From: Nocardioides terrae
GTDB lineage: Bacteria; Actinomycetota; Actinomycetes; Propionibacteriales; Nocardioidaceae
Reading direction: 5' to 3'
Assembly: GCF_900112345.1 (NCBI RefSeq)
Contig: NZ_FOLB01000017.1
Span: 1-44,502, forward strand
Length of the DNA: 44,502 bases
Below, piece after piece: positions 22,949-32,079 of the stretch. Each line of letters starts with the position of its first letter. The stretch's first letter is position 1. The notes beneath the pieces were generated by a model. The model saw only the letters and a program-made list of their open reading frames with translations, was not told the origin of the DNA and ran no database searches. A program made the translations under genes and the position numbers.

Positions 22949-25494
22949 TGCAGCCACGCGTGTTTCGTGAGCTTCTCGACGGCACTCTTCATGAGATCCG
23001 CGGCATCCTCTCTAGAATGCTTCCGAAGGAAGCTCTCGACACTTGTCGAGGCGTACTCGGCTCCTGCCTCGTCAACCACCCGAGCCGACTCGCCTGCGGC
23101 CTCCTCGGCGACTTCAATGTTGATCGAGGCGCGACGGGCGTACGCCATCGAAAATTCCGAATGAATCGTGTCGCGCCTGGTGATGATCGCATGCACACCC
23201 AATGGGCCGAGAGTCTCGGCGACTCGCTCTCGAGCAACTGGTTGGAACATCTGCAGCAACATGCACCGCACGTGTGTTTCGCGTTCTGTCACGTGATCGA
23301 TCACAAGTTGGGCGGCCTCCTCGGACGAGTTGGGTCGCCGTACGGGTAGGCCAACGCGCGAACGCAGTTGACGTCTCAGCGTTAGCCGCCAAACGGCCGC
23401 TGCTGCGAGCAGCGGGCTTGCCGTCAATGGCATGACAACTCTTGACGCGGCGGGACCGGCTGCGCTCGTGTCCTGGCGACCAGGCGGCTCCTCTTGGCGC
23501 AGTGCGATGACGGCGGACTCACCTTCCTCCCAGATAACTGGCGAACGCCGGTCTCCTGGTGGAAGCAGGTGGGACAATACTGCGGCTAACGTCTCGACCG
23601 ACGACCTTTCCGCGAGGGTGCGGCGGTCATATGAAGCGAGGCGAACGATGCTGAAGGGAAGGTCTCGCGCGACTTGAACCGCGGTCGCGTCGCTAACGCC
23701 CGCGAGTTGCGCGGCGAACTCGAGCCGGCGTTCATCGCTCGTGGACAGTGTCCGCGGTAGCGGCGCCAAGCCGCGAGCATGAGCAAGGCCGGCGAGGTAG
23801 TCTGCGTACGAGTCGTGGACTGGGACTAAGACTTGATCCGCGCCGAGTGGCACAAGTAGTCCGCTGCGTCGAATGTTTGCTTCCAGGACTGCTTCGTCAA
23901 CGCCGAAGTAGGACGACTCCAATTCCCTCGAAGCCGCGCGCAAGAGTCGACGATACTCATGCGGGTAAACAAAGCGTCGACCGCTGTCGAGCAGATGTGC
24001 TAGGACCAGGCCGAGCGCCGCAGACGTAACGTCGACATGTGTCGCGCCCGCTCGCTCCGCCATGCGCGTGATGGTGGCCGCGTACAGCGCGGCGTCATTT
24101 TCGAATGACGTTCCGTCAACTGCGAATCGAAGTGCGAGGCTGAAGAGCATCGGATTACCCGCGGCGTCGCCGAGCCCTCGTTCAACGGTTGCGATCAACT
24201 GAGCAACAAGGCGGTTTGCCTCGTCCGCAGATTGTTCTTCGATCACCTCGGGATGTTGGCGCCGAACGAGCGCATCACGTTTTTCGCGGGTCAAGACTGC
24301 CACGCTGTAACGGCGGTACGGCACTGAAGTCGGCACAACGCTTGAGAGCGTGGCGAGGTCGCGTCCGACTAGCACAACGTGTGCGCCCGACGCGGCCGTG
24401 ATGACCGGCTGCAGGTCGTGTCGCAGAGCTTGTTGCATCTGAACGGGCACCTCTGAGACGCCGTCAATGATGAGCACCGTGTCCGGATCCCAAAGCGCTT
24501 GTTGTCCCGTTAGCGACGGCAACGGTCGACGCAAAGTGGCGGCGAGTCCCTCAGCGACGAGATCGGCAAGGCGCGCGGCTACATAGGCTTCCGCGTGCAC
24601 ACGGAGTACGGGCCGACCCACTTGGGCGCCCTCATCGACTGCGAGCTCCGCGATGCTCGACTTGCCGGTTCCGGTTCGTCCTGACAGAACGGTGACCCGG
24701 GCTCCTTGGAGGAGGTCAGCCAACTCGGCGCGACGTCCCAGGTCATCCGGCACGTCCTCTTTCAAACCCAGATCGATCAGATCGGTGCCGGCCCCTGCAT
24801 GCTCCAGATACTCGGCCTTGACGCCTGTCTCCCATCGGTCTTCGGCCGCAATGTCACGGGTCCCTCCGAGGAACGCAGCGATCTCGTCCTTGGTGATCAG
24901 ACGTGCACCTTCGTCCAGGCTGCCCGCCCTCGTTGCTAGCTCGCGCAGCAGGGCATTCACGGCAGCTTGGGCGGCTGCGCGCAGATCCTGCGGAGTGCGG
25001 GCGCCAGGCAGAAGGGAGCGAGTCTGTTGTTCCGCGACAGCGAGCACTGCCTCGGCACCCGTCACGTCCTGACGGACCCGGGTGCGTGCCAACTTCGGCA
25101 GTGAGGGATCGTGGACCGGACGGTTCAGGAAGGCCGCGAGCGGCGCGACGTCCCCGTCGGAGGCGGCATGCACAGCGTCGCGGAGAGCGATCGCCGTCTC
25201 GCCGAGCTCACCGTCGGTGACGAATTCAAAGTCCGCGTCTACATCCAGCGCGGCCCACCTTTCGAGCACGGCCAGGATGGGCGCTCGCGACCAGGGTCGG
25301 TGCTGAACGCGAGTCTTCACCTGATATCCGCGGACGATCGCTCCAGTCGTGTCGTGCACTTCGATGTCGACGATGTCGTCGCGACCCTCAAGCCGCATAC
25401 TTGCGAGGTTGGCGTCGCTAAGTACATCGATCGCCACCAGGACGGCCTGCGCGTTCTGATACGCAATCCCGCGGCTGGTATCGACTCCTGCCAT
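22945..25494 (-). CDS. Predicted Cap4/DUF4297-like nuclease fused to a STAND/NACHT-like NTPase
   Basis: An 849-residue protein. Residues 8-65 read as a PD-(D/E)xK fold of the Cap4/DUF4297 type: GIAYQNAQAVLVAIDVL helix, then RLEGRDDIVDIEV (acidic D39/D40) and YQVKTR (Q58, K60). Residues 260-400 hold a P-loop NTPase with Walker A GRTGTGKS (272-279), Walker B VLIIDGVSE (D344) and VVLVGRD (373-379) as sensor. The remaining C-terminus is helical without clear repeats. This architecture, effector nuclease plus signal-transducing NTPase, is that of bacterial STAND/Avs and NACHT defence proteins, but it is shorter than Avs proteins and the C-terminal sensor is not recognisable. The ATG at 25494 lacks a strong ribosome binding site. 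It is coupled to the next gene. Confidence 0.75.
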   Translation of the reverse strand: MAGVDTSRGIAYQNAQAVLVAIDVLSDANLASMRLEGRDDIVDIEVHDTTGAIVRGYQVKTRVQHRPWSRAPILAVLERWAALDVDADFEFVTDGELGETAIALRDAVHAASDGDVAPLAAFLNRPVHDPSLPKLARTRVRQDVTGAEAVLAVAEQQTRSLLPGARTPQDLRAAAQAAVNALLRELATRAGSLDEGARLITKDEIAAFLGGTRDIAAEDRWETGVKAEYLEHAGAGTDLIDLGLKEDVPDDLGRRAELADLLQGARVTVLSGRTGTGKSSIAELAVDEGAQVGRPVLRVHAEAYVAARLADLVAEGLAATLRRPLPSLTGQQALWDPDTVLIIDGVSEVPVQMQQALRHDLQPVITAASGAHVVLVGRDLATLSSVVPTSVPYRRYSVAVLTREKRDALVRRQHPEVIEEQSADEANRLVAQLIATVERGLGDAAGNPMLFSLALRFAVDGTSFENDAALYAATITRMAERAGATHVDVTSAALGLVLAHLLDSGRRFVYPHEYRRLLRAASRELESSYFGVDEAVLEANIRRSGLLVPLGADQVLVPVHDSYADYLAGLAHARGLAPLPRTLSTSDERRLEFAAQLAGVSDATAVQVARDLPFSIVRLASYDRRTLAERSSVETLAAVLSHLLPPGDRRSPVIWEEGESAVIALRQEEPPGRQDTSAAGPAASRVVMPLTASPLLAAAAVWRLTLRRQLRSRVGLPVRRPNSSEEAAQLVIDHVTERETHVRCMLLQMFQPVARERVAETLGPLGVHAIITRRDTIHSEFSMAYARRASINIEVAEEAAGESARVVDEAGAEYASTSVESFLRKHSREDAADLMKSAVEKLTKHAWLQ

Positions 25495-25756
25495 ACCGCA
25501 ATCCAACCAGTTGGAGCCGACATCGAGTCCGCCGCGCGCAGACAGCGATGAAGTGAGCAGGTCTCGGAAGAGGTAACATGTTGCGGGATACACGGCATGC
25601 CATGGGCGGCGCCACTTCAGACGTGGGTGGCAACGGACGCCACGGCAGGGCGTGCGATGTCGTCTCAGCGGTGTCCCAACATTGGGCGAACTGTTGCGGC
25701 CTATGGCTTGCTTCGAGCGGCCCACAAGTCACCGAGGCTGGACGCGCGCCGCCGCC
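25495..25756 (-). promoter_or_regulatory. Non-coding gap, likely leader/promoter of the nuclease-NTPase pair
   Basis: A 262-base gap lies between the end of the conjugation operon's last gene and the nuclease-NTPase start, on the same strand. No gene is visible in it. Its length suggests the defence pair has its own promoter, but I see no clear -35/-10 pair or hairpin. Confidence 0.4.
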
Positions 25757-26299
25757 TCAGGCCTCGACTGGCACTGACGCGGTGCCGTTCTGCTCGTATG
25801 CGCTCGCGGGCCGCGGCGTGTGCGTGGTCACGCAGTTGATGGCGAACGGCCCGTGTTCGACGCGGTAGAGCAGCCCGGGTAGCCACCGGTCGTGCCACTC
25901 AACGGCCGCTGTTAACGGTGCGTCGAGGACGGTGTAGGCCGCCTGCCACGCCAGCCACAGGGCTGTGAGCTCCTCGACGAGTTCGGGGTGTTCCTTCCAG
26001 CAGATCGGGATGCGGCGAGCGAGTGGATAGCGGTGGCGGACCCATCCGACCCAGTCGCGCAACTCCTGCCACAAGACCTCTGCGCCGGTCGGGCCGACCG
26101 TCCTCCAGCACCAGCTGGTCGGCACGCGTGGGATTCCGTCCAGAGGGATGGCCGCGTCCTCAAGTGCCTCCAGGCGGGCGAGAAGGTTGGCGACGGTTTC
26201 GTTCGTCTCGACAGTCAGAGATTCGACCTCGCGCTGGAGCCTTGCGATCGTCCGGGCCTGCTTGAGCAACTGCTTGGGGAGACCCTCCGCCTCACTCAT
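25757..26299 (-). CDS. DUF4913-family protein
   Basis: A 180-residue protein. The first 50 residues look like a coiled coil (KQARTIARLQREVESLTVET). A conserved tryptophan-rich core follows (ELRDWVGWVRHRYPLARRIP, then CWKEHPELVEELTALWLAWQ), matching the DUF4913 pattern of W, a charged RY and CWxxHP. These proteins are found beside type IV secretion genes in actinobacterial plasmids and integrative elements; no biochemical role is known. The ATG at 26299 overlaps the coupling protein stop by four bases (ATGA), so it closes that operon. Confidence 0.75.
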   Translation of the reverse strand: MSEAEGLPKQLLKQARTIARLQREVESLTVETNETVANLLARLEALEDAAIPLDGIPRVPTSWCWRTVGPTGAEVLWQELRDWVGWVRHRYPLARRIPICWKEHPELVEELTALWLAWQAAYTVLDAPLTAAVEWHDRWLPGLLYRVEHGPFAINCVTTHTPRPASAYEQNGTASVPVEA

Positions 26300-28026
26300 G
26301 GCATCCCGCCGGCAGGTGATGCAACGCTGCGGAGATGGCGGAACCGACGAGTGCGGTACCAGGGCTGCAACCGAACTCGAGTGGGCGGCAGGTTTTGGTA
26401 GACCAGCACTGCCTCGCCGTCCGGGAGTTGCTGCAGGACGTGGAGCGGCGCCAGATCGTCCGTGTGATCGTTGCGGGAGCGACTTCGGTGTCCGTCTGCG
26501 CCACGGGTCTCTGAGTGGGAAAGCGTTCGGGTCCGGCCGAGAAGATCGGTCCAGTAGCGAAGCGTCTCAAGGTCGCCGACCCCTGGCAGCAACAGCCGGA
26601 GCTTGGCATTGGAGACGACGGTGCGCGCAACCTCACGGCCGCCGTACAGGTGCTCGACCTGCGCGAGGTCGTGGTAGATCAGCAACAGCTGGATGCCGTT
26701 GCCCCGCGAGGTCGTCAGCAGGTGCGGGAGCCGCGGGTAACGAAAGACGTTGCCCGCCTCGTCCAGCGCCAGCAGCAGTCGCGGGGTGAGTGGGCCGCCG
26801 GCCCCTGCGGCGCGTGTCTCGGCAGCGTGGATGACAGCCGTGAGCAGGGCGGTGAAGTACGGGGCGAACCGGTCACCCTGACCGGATGGCGTGACCACGC
26901 AGAGAGTGCCGCCGTCGTCGAGTAGCCGGTCTGCTGTGAACCCGTCCGGTCCGCTCGCCTCATTGGTGACGGTTCGGATGCCGGGCCGGGAGTAGGTGTC
27001 GGCCAAGCCCATCGCGGTGAACAGCACCGACCCCTTGCCTTCCTCGTGGATGGTGAAGGTGGCGGCGTACTCCTGCGCTGTCTCGTCGTGGCCGTTGCTG
27101 CGGAGGATGTCCTCGACCTGGTCGCGAGCACGCTCGCCGGCGTAGATCCACTGGCACCAACGCTCGATCGGCGCCTCAGCCCCATCCAGGTGCGTGGCAA
27201 GAAGCAGCCCTTTGAGGTACTTGCGGGCCTGGGCGTTCCACGGCCGCGCCCGAGGGTCGTCGGTCATGCCCGAGGCGTCGACGAGCCACTCGGCGACACG
27301 GTCCGCTGCCTCGTCGTCATGCGACGCGGTCACCGGGCACCAACCGCTCGTCTCATGACCGGGAGCGCCGCCAGGGGCGATGACCCACACCGGGCCATTC
27401 CGCCGTCGAGCCGTGATGACCGGCTCGAGGTCTTGTGGCTTGGCGGTCGTGAGGACGACAGGCCCCTGCCAGTCGAGCACGTTGGGCACAATGAGACTGG
27501 TCGTCTTGCCGGAGCCGTTCGGTCCGAACGCAACGGCGGACACGCAATCGTCGCCGGCGAGGAGCCGATGAGTCCGTCGGCTCCGACCCGCGACCAGGCG
27601 CCAGGGACGTTGTTCGGGGTCTCTTGGTACGGCGAGGGATCGCTCGCGCCGACGGGTGGCCCAGCGAGCCGGCGTGCCCCTCGTGACGCCGCTACGGCAG
27701 GTGGTGCACGCAGCCACGCCAACGGCGACGGTGAAGGCGCTCATCGCGAAGGCGATGCTCCAGAACACTGGAGCGTTGAGCGAGTGTGACGACGGGTAGG
27801 CATTGGCCCACGCCGTGTCCGCGGCATGACCGCTCAGGATGCCGATGAGGAAGTGCGGCGACTGACTGAACGGCGCATCGCTCCAACCGGCTCCGCCGAT
27901 CACGAGGGACAGGCGACCGGCGATCCAGAGGACTGCGGCCCCGACGACGACCGAGCTGCCAACTAGCAGGATGACGCCGGCCGACAGATCGCTGTCGGCG
28001 TCGGCGCGGCTGGATTGTCCGATCAC
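26296..28026 (-). CDS. Type IV secretion coupling protein (VirD4/TraG family)
   Basis: A 576-residue T4CP. Two N-terminal membrane segments are near residues 15-45 and 85-108, Walker A is GPNGSGKT (168-175) and Walker B is LLLALDEAGN (D422, E423). The TTSRGNGIQLLLIYHD motif follows, as in TraG/VirD4 ATPases. It couples the relaxase-DNA complex to the secretion channel and drives transport with ATP hydrolysis at the inner membrane. The GTG start at 28026 overlaps the VirB4-like gene stop (GTGA), so it is within the operon. The length is close to other actinobacterial T4CPs. Confidence 0.93.
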   Translation of the reverse strand: MIGQSSRADADSDLSAGVILLVGSSVVVGAAVLWIAGRLSLVIGGAGWSDAPFSQSPHFLIGILSGHAADTAWANAYPSSHSLNAPVFWSIAFAMSAFTVAVGVAACTTCRSGVTRGTPARWATRRRERSLAVPRDPEQRPWRLVAGRSRRTHRLLAGDDCVSAVAFGPNGSGKTTSLIVPNVLDWQGPVVLTTAKPQDLEPVITARRRNGPVWVIAPGGAPGHETSGWCPVTASHDDEAADRVAEWLVDASGMTDDPRARPWNAQARKYLKGLLLATHLDGAEAPIERWCQWIYAGERARDQVEDILRSNGHDETAQEYAATFTIHEEGKGSVLFTAMGLADTYSRPGIRTVTNEASGPDGFTADRLLDDGGTLCVVTPSGQGDRFAPYFTALLTAVIHAAETRAAGAGGPLTPRLLLALDEAGNVFRYPRLPHLLTTSRGNGIQLLLIYHDLAQVEHLYGGREVARTVVSNAKLRLLLPGVGDLETLRYWTDLLGRTRTLSHSETRGADGHRSRSRNDHTDDLAPLHVLQQLPDGEAVLVYQNLPPTRVRLQPWYRTRRFRHLRSVASPAGGMP

Positions 28027-29357
28027 GGCTGGACTCGTTCCTGACCGCGCATGCGCTGGTCCGTGTCGACGATCGGCATCTCATCGGCGCCGAGGATGTG
28101 ATCGACGATGGCCGAGTGCCTTCCGACCTTCCACAGTCCGCGGCCGCGCGGAAGGTGGACGAGCTGCTCGGCCTCCACGTCCGTGAGCCCGAGCGCGGAG
28201 GCGGTGATGTCGACCTGGTCGGACTCCTGGGCGTAGACGATCCGGGTCGAGCAGTCGGCGAGCAAGCCCTGGGCCAGGGCGACGGCCTCGGAGCCCGAAG
28301 CGCCGACCGCGCCCAGGTCGCTGATGCGGTGGACGACGGCCAGGTTGGCGACCCCGAGTGCGCGGGACAACTTCCACTGCGACTGCATGCGACGGACGAG
28401 CGCGAGGTGACGGAGCATGCGCCAGGCCTCGTCGTAGACGACGAGCCGTTGGCGCCCGTCGGGCGAGTGCAGGGCGGTCTCCATCCACGCCGAGGCGCAG
28501 GTCATGAGCAGAGCGATAGCCGTGTCATCGCCGGCGAGACGCGAGGTGTCGAGCACCTGGATGGGCGCGGTGAAGTCGAGAGCATGCGTGGTCGGGCCGT
28601 CGAAGAGTCCGGCCAGATCACCGACGACGAGGCGGCGAAGTTCGAGGGACAGGTTGCGGGATTCGTCGATGAGCTCGCGGGCGGTCATGTTGACCGAGGC
28701 GCCGGCGTCGGGATGCGGGCTCATGAGGGCGTGCACGATCTCGGGCAGGATCGGCGCCCGATTGGCTGAGACGGCCTCGACGGCCAGAACCAGCGCCGTG
28801 CGCTCGACAGGGGTGAGGCGTCGGTCGAGCGTGGTCTCAGCCAGCGCGGCAAGGAGGCTGAGACGACGTACCTGGACCTCGCGGAGCCAGTCAGACTCCG
28901 CCATGCCGCGGGGACGTACGCCAGGGTCGAGTGGGTTGATCCGGGTCGGCAAGCCGCGGCCGAGGGTGATCGGCCGTGTCCCCAGGGCTTGGGCGACCGG
29001 CGCCCACTCGCCCTTGGGGTCACCGGGGACGTAGATTCTGACGCCGAAGGCGGAGAGCCGGAGTGCGAGGGACTTGGCGAGGGCGGACTTGCCGCGTCCG
29101 ATGACACCGGCGAGCAGCATGTTCGGGTTGGTCACCACTCCACTGCGGTAGTGCTGCCACGGGTCGTGCACGAATGATGCGTCGGTGCTGGTCTGCCGTC
29201 CGATGTAGACGCCCTTCGTTCCGAGACCGGAGTCGATGACGAACGGGTAGAGGGCCTGGAGGTTCCGTGTGGTGGCGCGATGCGCCGGTGTGCGCAGCGG
29301 CAGGAGCGCCTTGCCCCGCCCGGAACCTCGGCGCGACGTCGTGTCCCAGCGCTTCAT
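28023..29357 (-). CDS. VirB4-like conjugation ATPase
   Basis: A 444-residue ATPase with Walker A GVIGRGKS (84-91) and Walker B RLVVYDEAWRML (D309, E310), followed by the VirB4-type ISDLGAVG and CSTRIVYAQES stretches. It is shorter than classical VirB4 (about 800 residues) because the N-terminal part is carried by the preceding SCO6880-type protein, a split known in actinobacterial conjugation systems. It would power assembly or substrate transport of the type IV secretion system. ATG at 29357 shares ATGA with the upstream gene; the longer in-frame extension upstream lies within that gene and reads as a shadow. Confidence 0.9.
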   Translation of the reverse strand: MKRWDTTSRRGSGRGKALLPLRTPAHRATTRNLQALYPFVIDSGLGTKGVYIGRQTSTDASFVHDPWQHYRSGVVTNPNMLLAGVIGRGKSALAKSLALRLSAFGVRIYVPGDPKGEWAPVAQALGTRPITLGRGLPTRINPLDPGVRPRGMAESDWLREVQVRRLSLLAALAETTLDRRLTPVERTALVLAVEAVSANRAPILPEIVHALMSPHPDAGASVNMTARELIDESRNLSLELRRLVVGDLAGLFDGPTTHALDFTAPIQVLDTSRLAGDDTAIALLMTCASAWMETALHSPDGRQRLVVYDEAWRMLRHLALVRRMQSQWKLSRALGVANLAVVHRISDLGAVGASGSEAVALAQGLLADCSTRIVYAQESDQVDITASALGLTDVEAEQLVHLPRGRGLWKVGRHSAIVDHILGADEMPIVDTDQRMRGQERVQP

Positions 29358-30817
29358 GAGCGGACTCCTTCGTTGAGGGGGAGAGCGGCGGCGGTGAAGG
29401 CCTGGTCCACCACGCCGTAGACGCGGCGCAGGATCAGCGCCGATCGCACGGCCGACTGCTCCACGAGAGCGCATGCGGCGTCCAGATCGTCTGCCGTGGT
29501 GGCCGTAACCGTGACCCAACCGGTGAACCGGTACTCCGTGTGGCCGTGGACCAGCTCCTGCTCACGCCGCTCGAGAGCGATCTGCTCCTCGTCGTCCTGC
29601 GCGGTCTCGATCTGGCCGAGCCTGCGGCGTTGGGCGGCGTCGGCCCTCTTCGCGACCCGGTGGCCACGAGTGTCGCGCATCGACTTCGATGGTGGGATCG
29701 GTGCCGACGTCACCGACACGGTGCGACGCACGCCGGAGAGGGCCAGCAACGGATAGCACCACGCAGCCTCGACGGGGACGGCCGGCCACTCCGCGATCCA
29801 GTAGACGGCGTGAAGATCACCGTCGGTGCAGTAGCGGCTCCACTCGGCGACCGCTGCCATGGGGCCGGCGGCGAAGAGGGGAGTACGTCGTCCCCGCCGG
29901 TCCTGGTCCAAGCGGGTGGCACTCGAGTCGTACTGGGTGCGGACGAGCCCCGCGATGTCGTGGCTGTCGAGCACTGCACGGACGTCGAGCTCGGCGCGGG
30001 TGAGCGCCTGGTGGATCCAGGCGACCTCGGCCAGGACGACCTTGGCCGCGCCCTCTGGGCCTCCGCCTGCCTGTTTCATCAGCCGGTGGATGCGATGGGT
30101 GTCGAGGGAGACAGCGAGGTAGGTCTCGTGTCGGGTGGCGGTCGGTCCAGCCTCGTCGATCAGACGCTCGTAGGCGGGACCGAAGGGCGTCTCGGGGTGT
30201 CCGGCCTCCTCCCACCACTCGTGGAGACCGCGCCCTGTGTCAGGAATGGTGCGCTCGAGCCATTGAAGTCCGGCTACCCGGGAGCCTTCTTGCCCGCACT
30301 GAGCGAGCAAGGCGCCCCACGCCGCAACCCGCCGTTCCTGGCTAGCCCGGTCAGCCAGTACGTAGGTGGGGGAGAGGACCTCGAGCACGACGGTCCAGCG
30401 GTCCCTCAGCTTCAAGACCGCAACGTCACCCCGGGGAGTGCTGGCCTCATAGACCTTGAGCCCTTGTGCCAGCCCTGGGAGATCGAGCTGCGGAAGATGG
30501 CGGGCGCGGTGGAGCGCGGTCGGTCCGCCCAGGTATCGGCCCTGGCCGGTGATCCGCTGGTAGCCGTAGCCGAGGAGCGGGCCGCACCAGTCGATGAGAC
30601 AGCGGCCCTGCACGGGGAACAGCGCAAGGAACGCGGCGGCGCCCGCCAGGGCGGCCCCGACCATCCCGCCCCGGCCGCCTGCGCTGAGGAAGCCCATCAA
30701 GGTCACTGCAGCACCGACGCCCAGCAGTGCGAGCTGAGGTGCACGGAAGCCCAGGAGAAGCCCGCCGCGGTCTCGCATGCCGAAGACGTAGGTCGTCGGT
30801 TCCGCCTGTGCTGTCAT
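29354..30817 (-). CDS. SCO6880-family type IV secretion protein
   Basis: A 487-residue protein with two N-terminal membrane segments (LALLGVGAAVTLMGFLSAG and MVGAALAGAAAFLALFPV), a PrgI-like start, then a soluble region without Walker motifs and with the SMRDTRGHRVAKRADAAQRR signature. Such proteins correspond to PrgI plus the N-terminal part of VirB4 and are named SCO6880-like in actinobacteria. Function is structural, at the inner membrane base of the conjugation channel. The ATG at 30817 overlaps the TrbL-like stop (ATGA) and its own stop overlaps the VirB4-like start. Confidence 0.88.
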   Translation of the reverse strand: MTAQAEPTTYVFGMRDRGGLLLGFRAPQLALLGVGAAVTLMGFLSAGGRGGMVGAALAGAAAFLALFPVQGRCLIDWCGPLLGYGYQRITGQGRYLGGPTALHRARHLPQLDLPGLAQGLKVYEASTPRGDVAVLKLRDRWTVVLEVLSPTYVLADRASQERRVAAWGALLAQCGQEGSRVAGLQWLERTIPDTGRGLHEWWEEAGHPETPFGPAYERLIDEAGPTATRHETYLAVSLDTHRIHRLMKQAGGGPEGAAKVVLAEVAWIHQALTRAELDVRAVLDSHDIAGLVRTQYDSSATRLDQDRRGRRTPLFAAGPMAAVAEWSRYCTDGDLHAVYWIAEWPAVPVEAAWCYPLLALSGVRRTVSVTSAPIPPSKSMRDTRGHRVAKRADAAQRRRLGQIETAQDDEEQIALERREQELVHGHTEYRFTGWVTVTATTADDLDAACALVEQSAVRSALILRRVYGVVDQAFTAAALPLNEGVRS

Positions 30818-32079
30818 GACTCACGCTCCTGAGGACTTGGGCCGGGCCGCGACTGGTCCGAGGGTGGTGGTCCCGTCAGCGGTGGCTCAGCGGCGTCCGT
30901 CGCAGCGTCGGCGACCCGGCCGACCGCCCCGTGCGCCTTGCTGGCGCTCTCGTAGGTGGCGACGACGGCGACTGCTGCTGGGCCACCAGCAGTGCTCGCC
31001 GCCTCGGCCGTGCCGCCGCTCGCTGAGCCGAGCGGGATGGAGGCTGCCGGGATGGGGTTCGCCGCGCCCGATGACGCCGGGCTCGGCCGCTGCATCGGTG
31101 GCGCTCCTTGGCCGGCCTGCCTGGCCATGTCGTGACGGCCCGAACCCGGAGTCGGGAGGTGGCTGACGACCGGTTGCATGCCGCCGCGCAGGGTGCCGAA
31201 CATCTCCCCGGCGAGGTGGGTGTTGCCGGCGAAGTGGACCAGTCGCAGCATCATGAACGGCGCGAAGCAGGCGCCGGTGACGAGGATCGCCGAACCGACG
31301 AGGTCGCTGATGCCTTGATCCGAGCCGCGCGCGAGCAGGGCGAGGCCGATGCCGAAGAGCGAGTAGATGGCTGTCTTCGTGAAGATCAGCGCGACGAGCA
31401 CTTCGGTGGCGCGGCGTACCCAGCCGCGAGTGGGTTCCCACAGGTAGCCCGCGATGAGCAGCGGCGCGAACGCGACGACCACGAGGATCGCAATCTTGCG
31501 CAGGACGAGGAGGAACCACAGCATCAGGCCGGCGAAGAGCATGATCATCATCAGGACGATGAGGAGCATGTTCGCGCTGACCTCGCCGTCCATCCCGGCG
31601 ACGTTCTTGAATCCCTGGGCCGTTTCGGTGAGCGAGCCGGTGAGGTCGCGACCCGTCACCCGGACGACACCGTGCGACAAGTAGTTGTCGATTCCGACCA
31701 AGAGCTGTGCGAAGACGATGTAGAACGCCCCGCCGAGGGTTGCGACGACCAGCCCGGAGACCGCGCGCGCGAGCGTCCCCGGGTCTCGTCTCAACGCGGC
31801 GAGCGCGAGGGCGACGAACAGGACGAGGCCGATGAGCGGCACCGCGAGAGCGAGGAAGCCGGCGTAGATGCCGCGGTACGTCGGGTCGGCCAGCGGGACC
31901 TGGGTGGACTCGTCGACGACCTTGACGATCTCGCCGAGCAGCTGGCCCGCGCCGGATGCGGTTGCTCTGGTGATGGCGCTCAACCCGGAGTCGACGACCT
32001 GCTCGCTGCCCTGGCAGGCGAGGTTCCACCACTTGCAGCCGTCGCCGTCCGGAAACGGGTCCGGAAGGTCGGGAAGCAT
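30814..32079 (-). CDS. TrbL/VirB6-like polytopic membrane protein
   Basis: A 421-residue protein. After a short extracellular-type N-terminus with KWWNLACQGSEQ, it has about six to eight membrane segments (for example LALAVPLIGLVLFVALALAA, MLLIVLMMIMLFAGLMLWFL and AILVVVAFAPLLIAGYL), then a Pro/Ala/Ser-rich cytoplasmic tail of about 130 residues. This is the layout of TrbL/VirB6 channel proteins. Its ATG at 32079 overlaps the preceding TAA by one base (TAATG), indicating coupling. It would form part of the inner-membrane DNA channel. Confidence 0.85.
   Translation of the reverse strand: MLPDLPDPFPDGDGCKWWNLACQGSEQVVDSGLSAITRATASGAGQLLGEIVKVVDESTQVPLADPTYRGIYAGFLALAVPLIGLVLFVALALAALRRDPGTLARAVSGLVVATLGGAFYIVFAQLLVGIDNYLSHGVVRVTGRDLTGSLTETAQGFKNVAGMDGEVSANMLLIVLMMIMLFAGLMLWFLLVLRKIAILVVVAFAPLLIAGYLWEPTRGWVRRATEVLVALIFTKTAIYSLFGIGLALLARGSDQGISDLVGSAILVTGACFAPFMMLRLVHFAGNTHLAGEMFGTLRGGMQPVVSHLPTPGSGRHDMARQAGQGAPPMQRPSPASSGAANPIPAASIPLGSASGGTAEAASTAGGPAAVAVVATYESASKAHGAVGRVADAATDAAEPPLTGPPPSDQSRPGPSPQERES

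Noticed and set aside
21866..25494. The nuclease-NTPase pair as a CBASS system
   Set aside because: No cGAS/DncV-like nucleotidyltransferase gene is adjacent, and the Cap4-like domain is fused directly to an NTPase rather than to a SAVED domain.
29540..30832. 430-codon plus-strand frame opposite the SCO6880-type gene
   Set aside because: Antisense to a well-supported gene with membrane segments; no start signals and no family.
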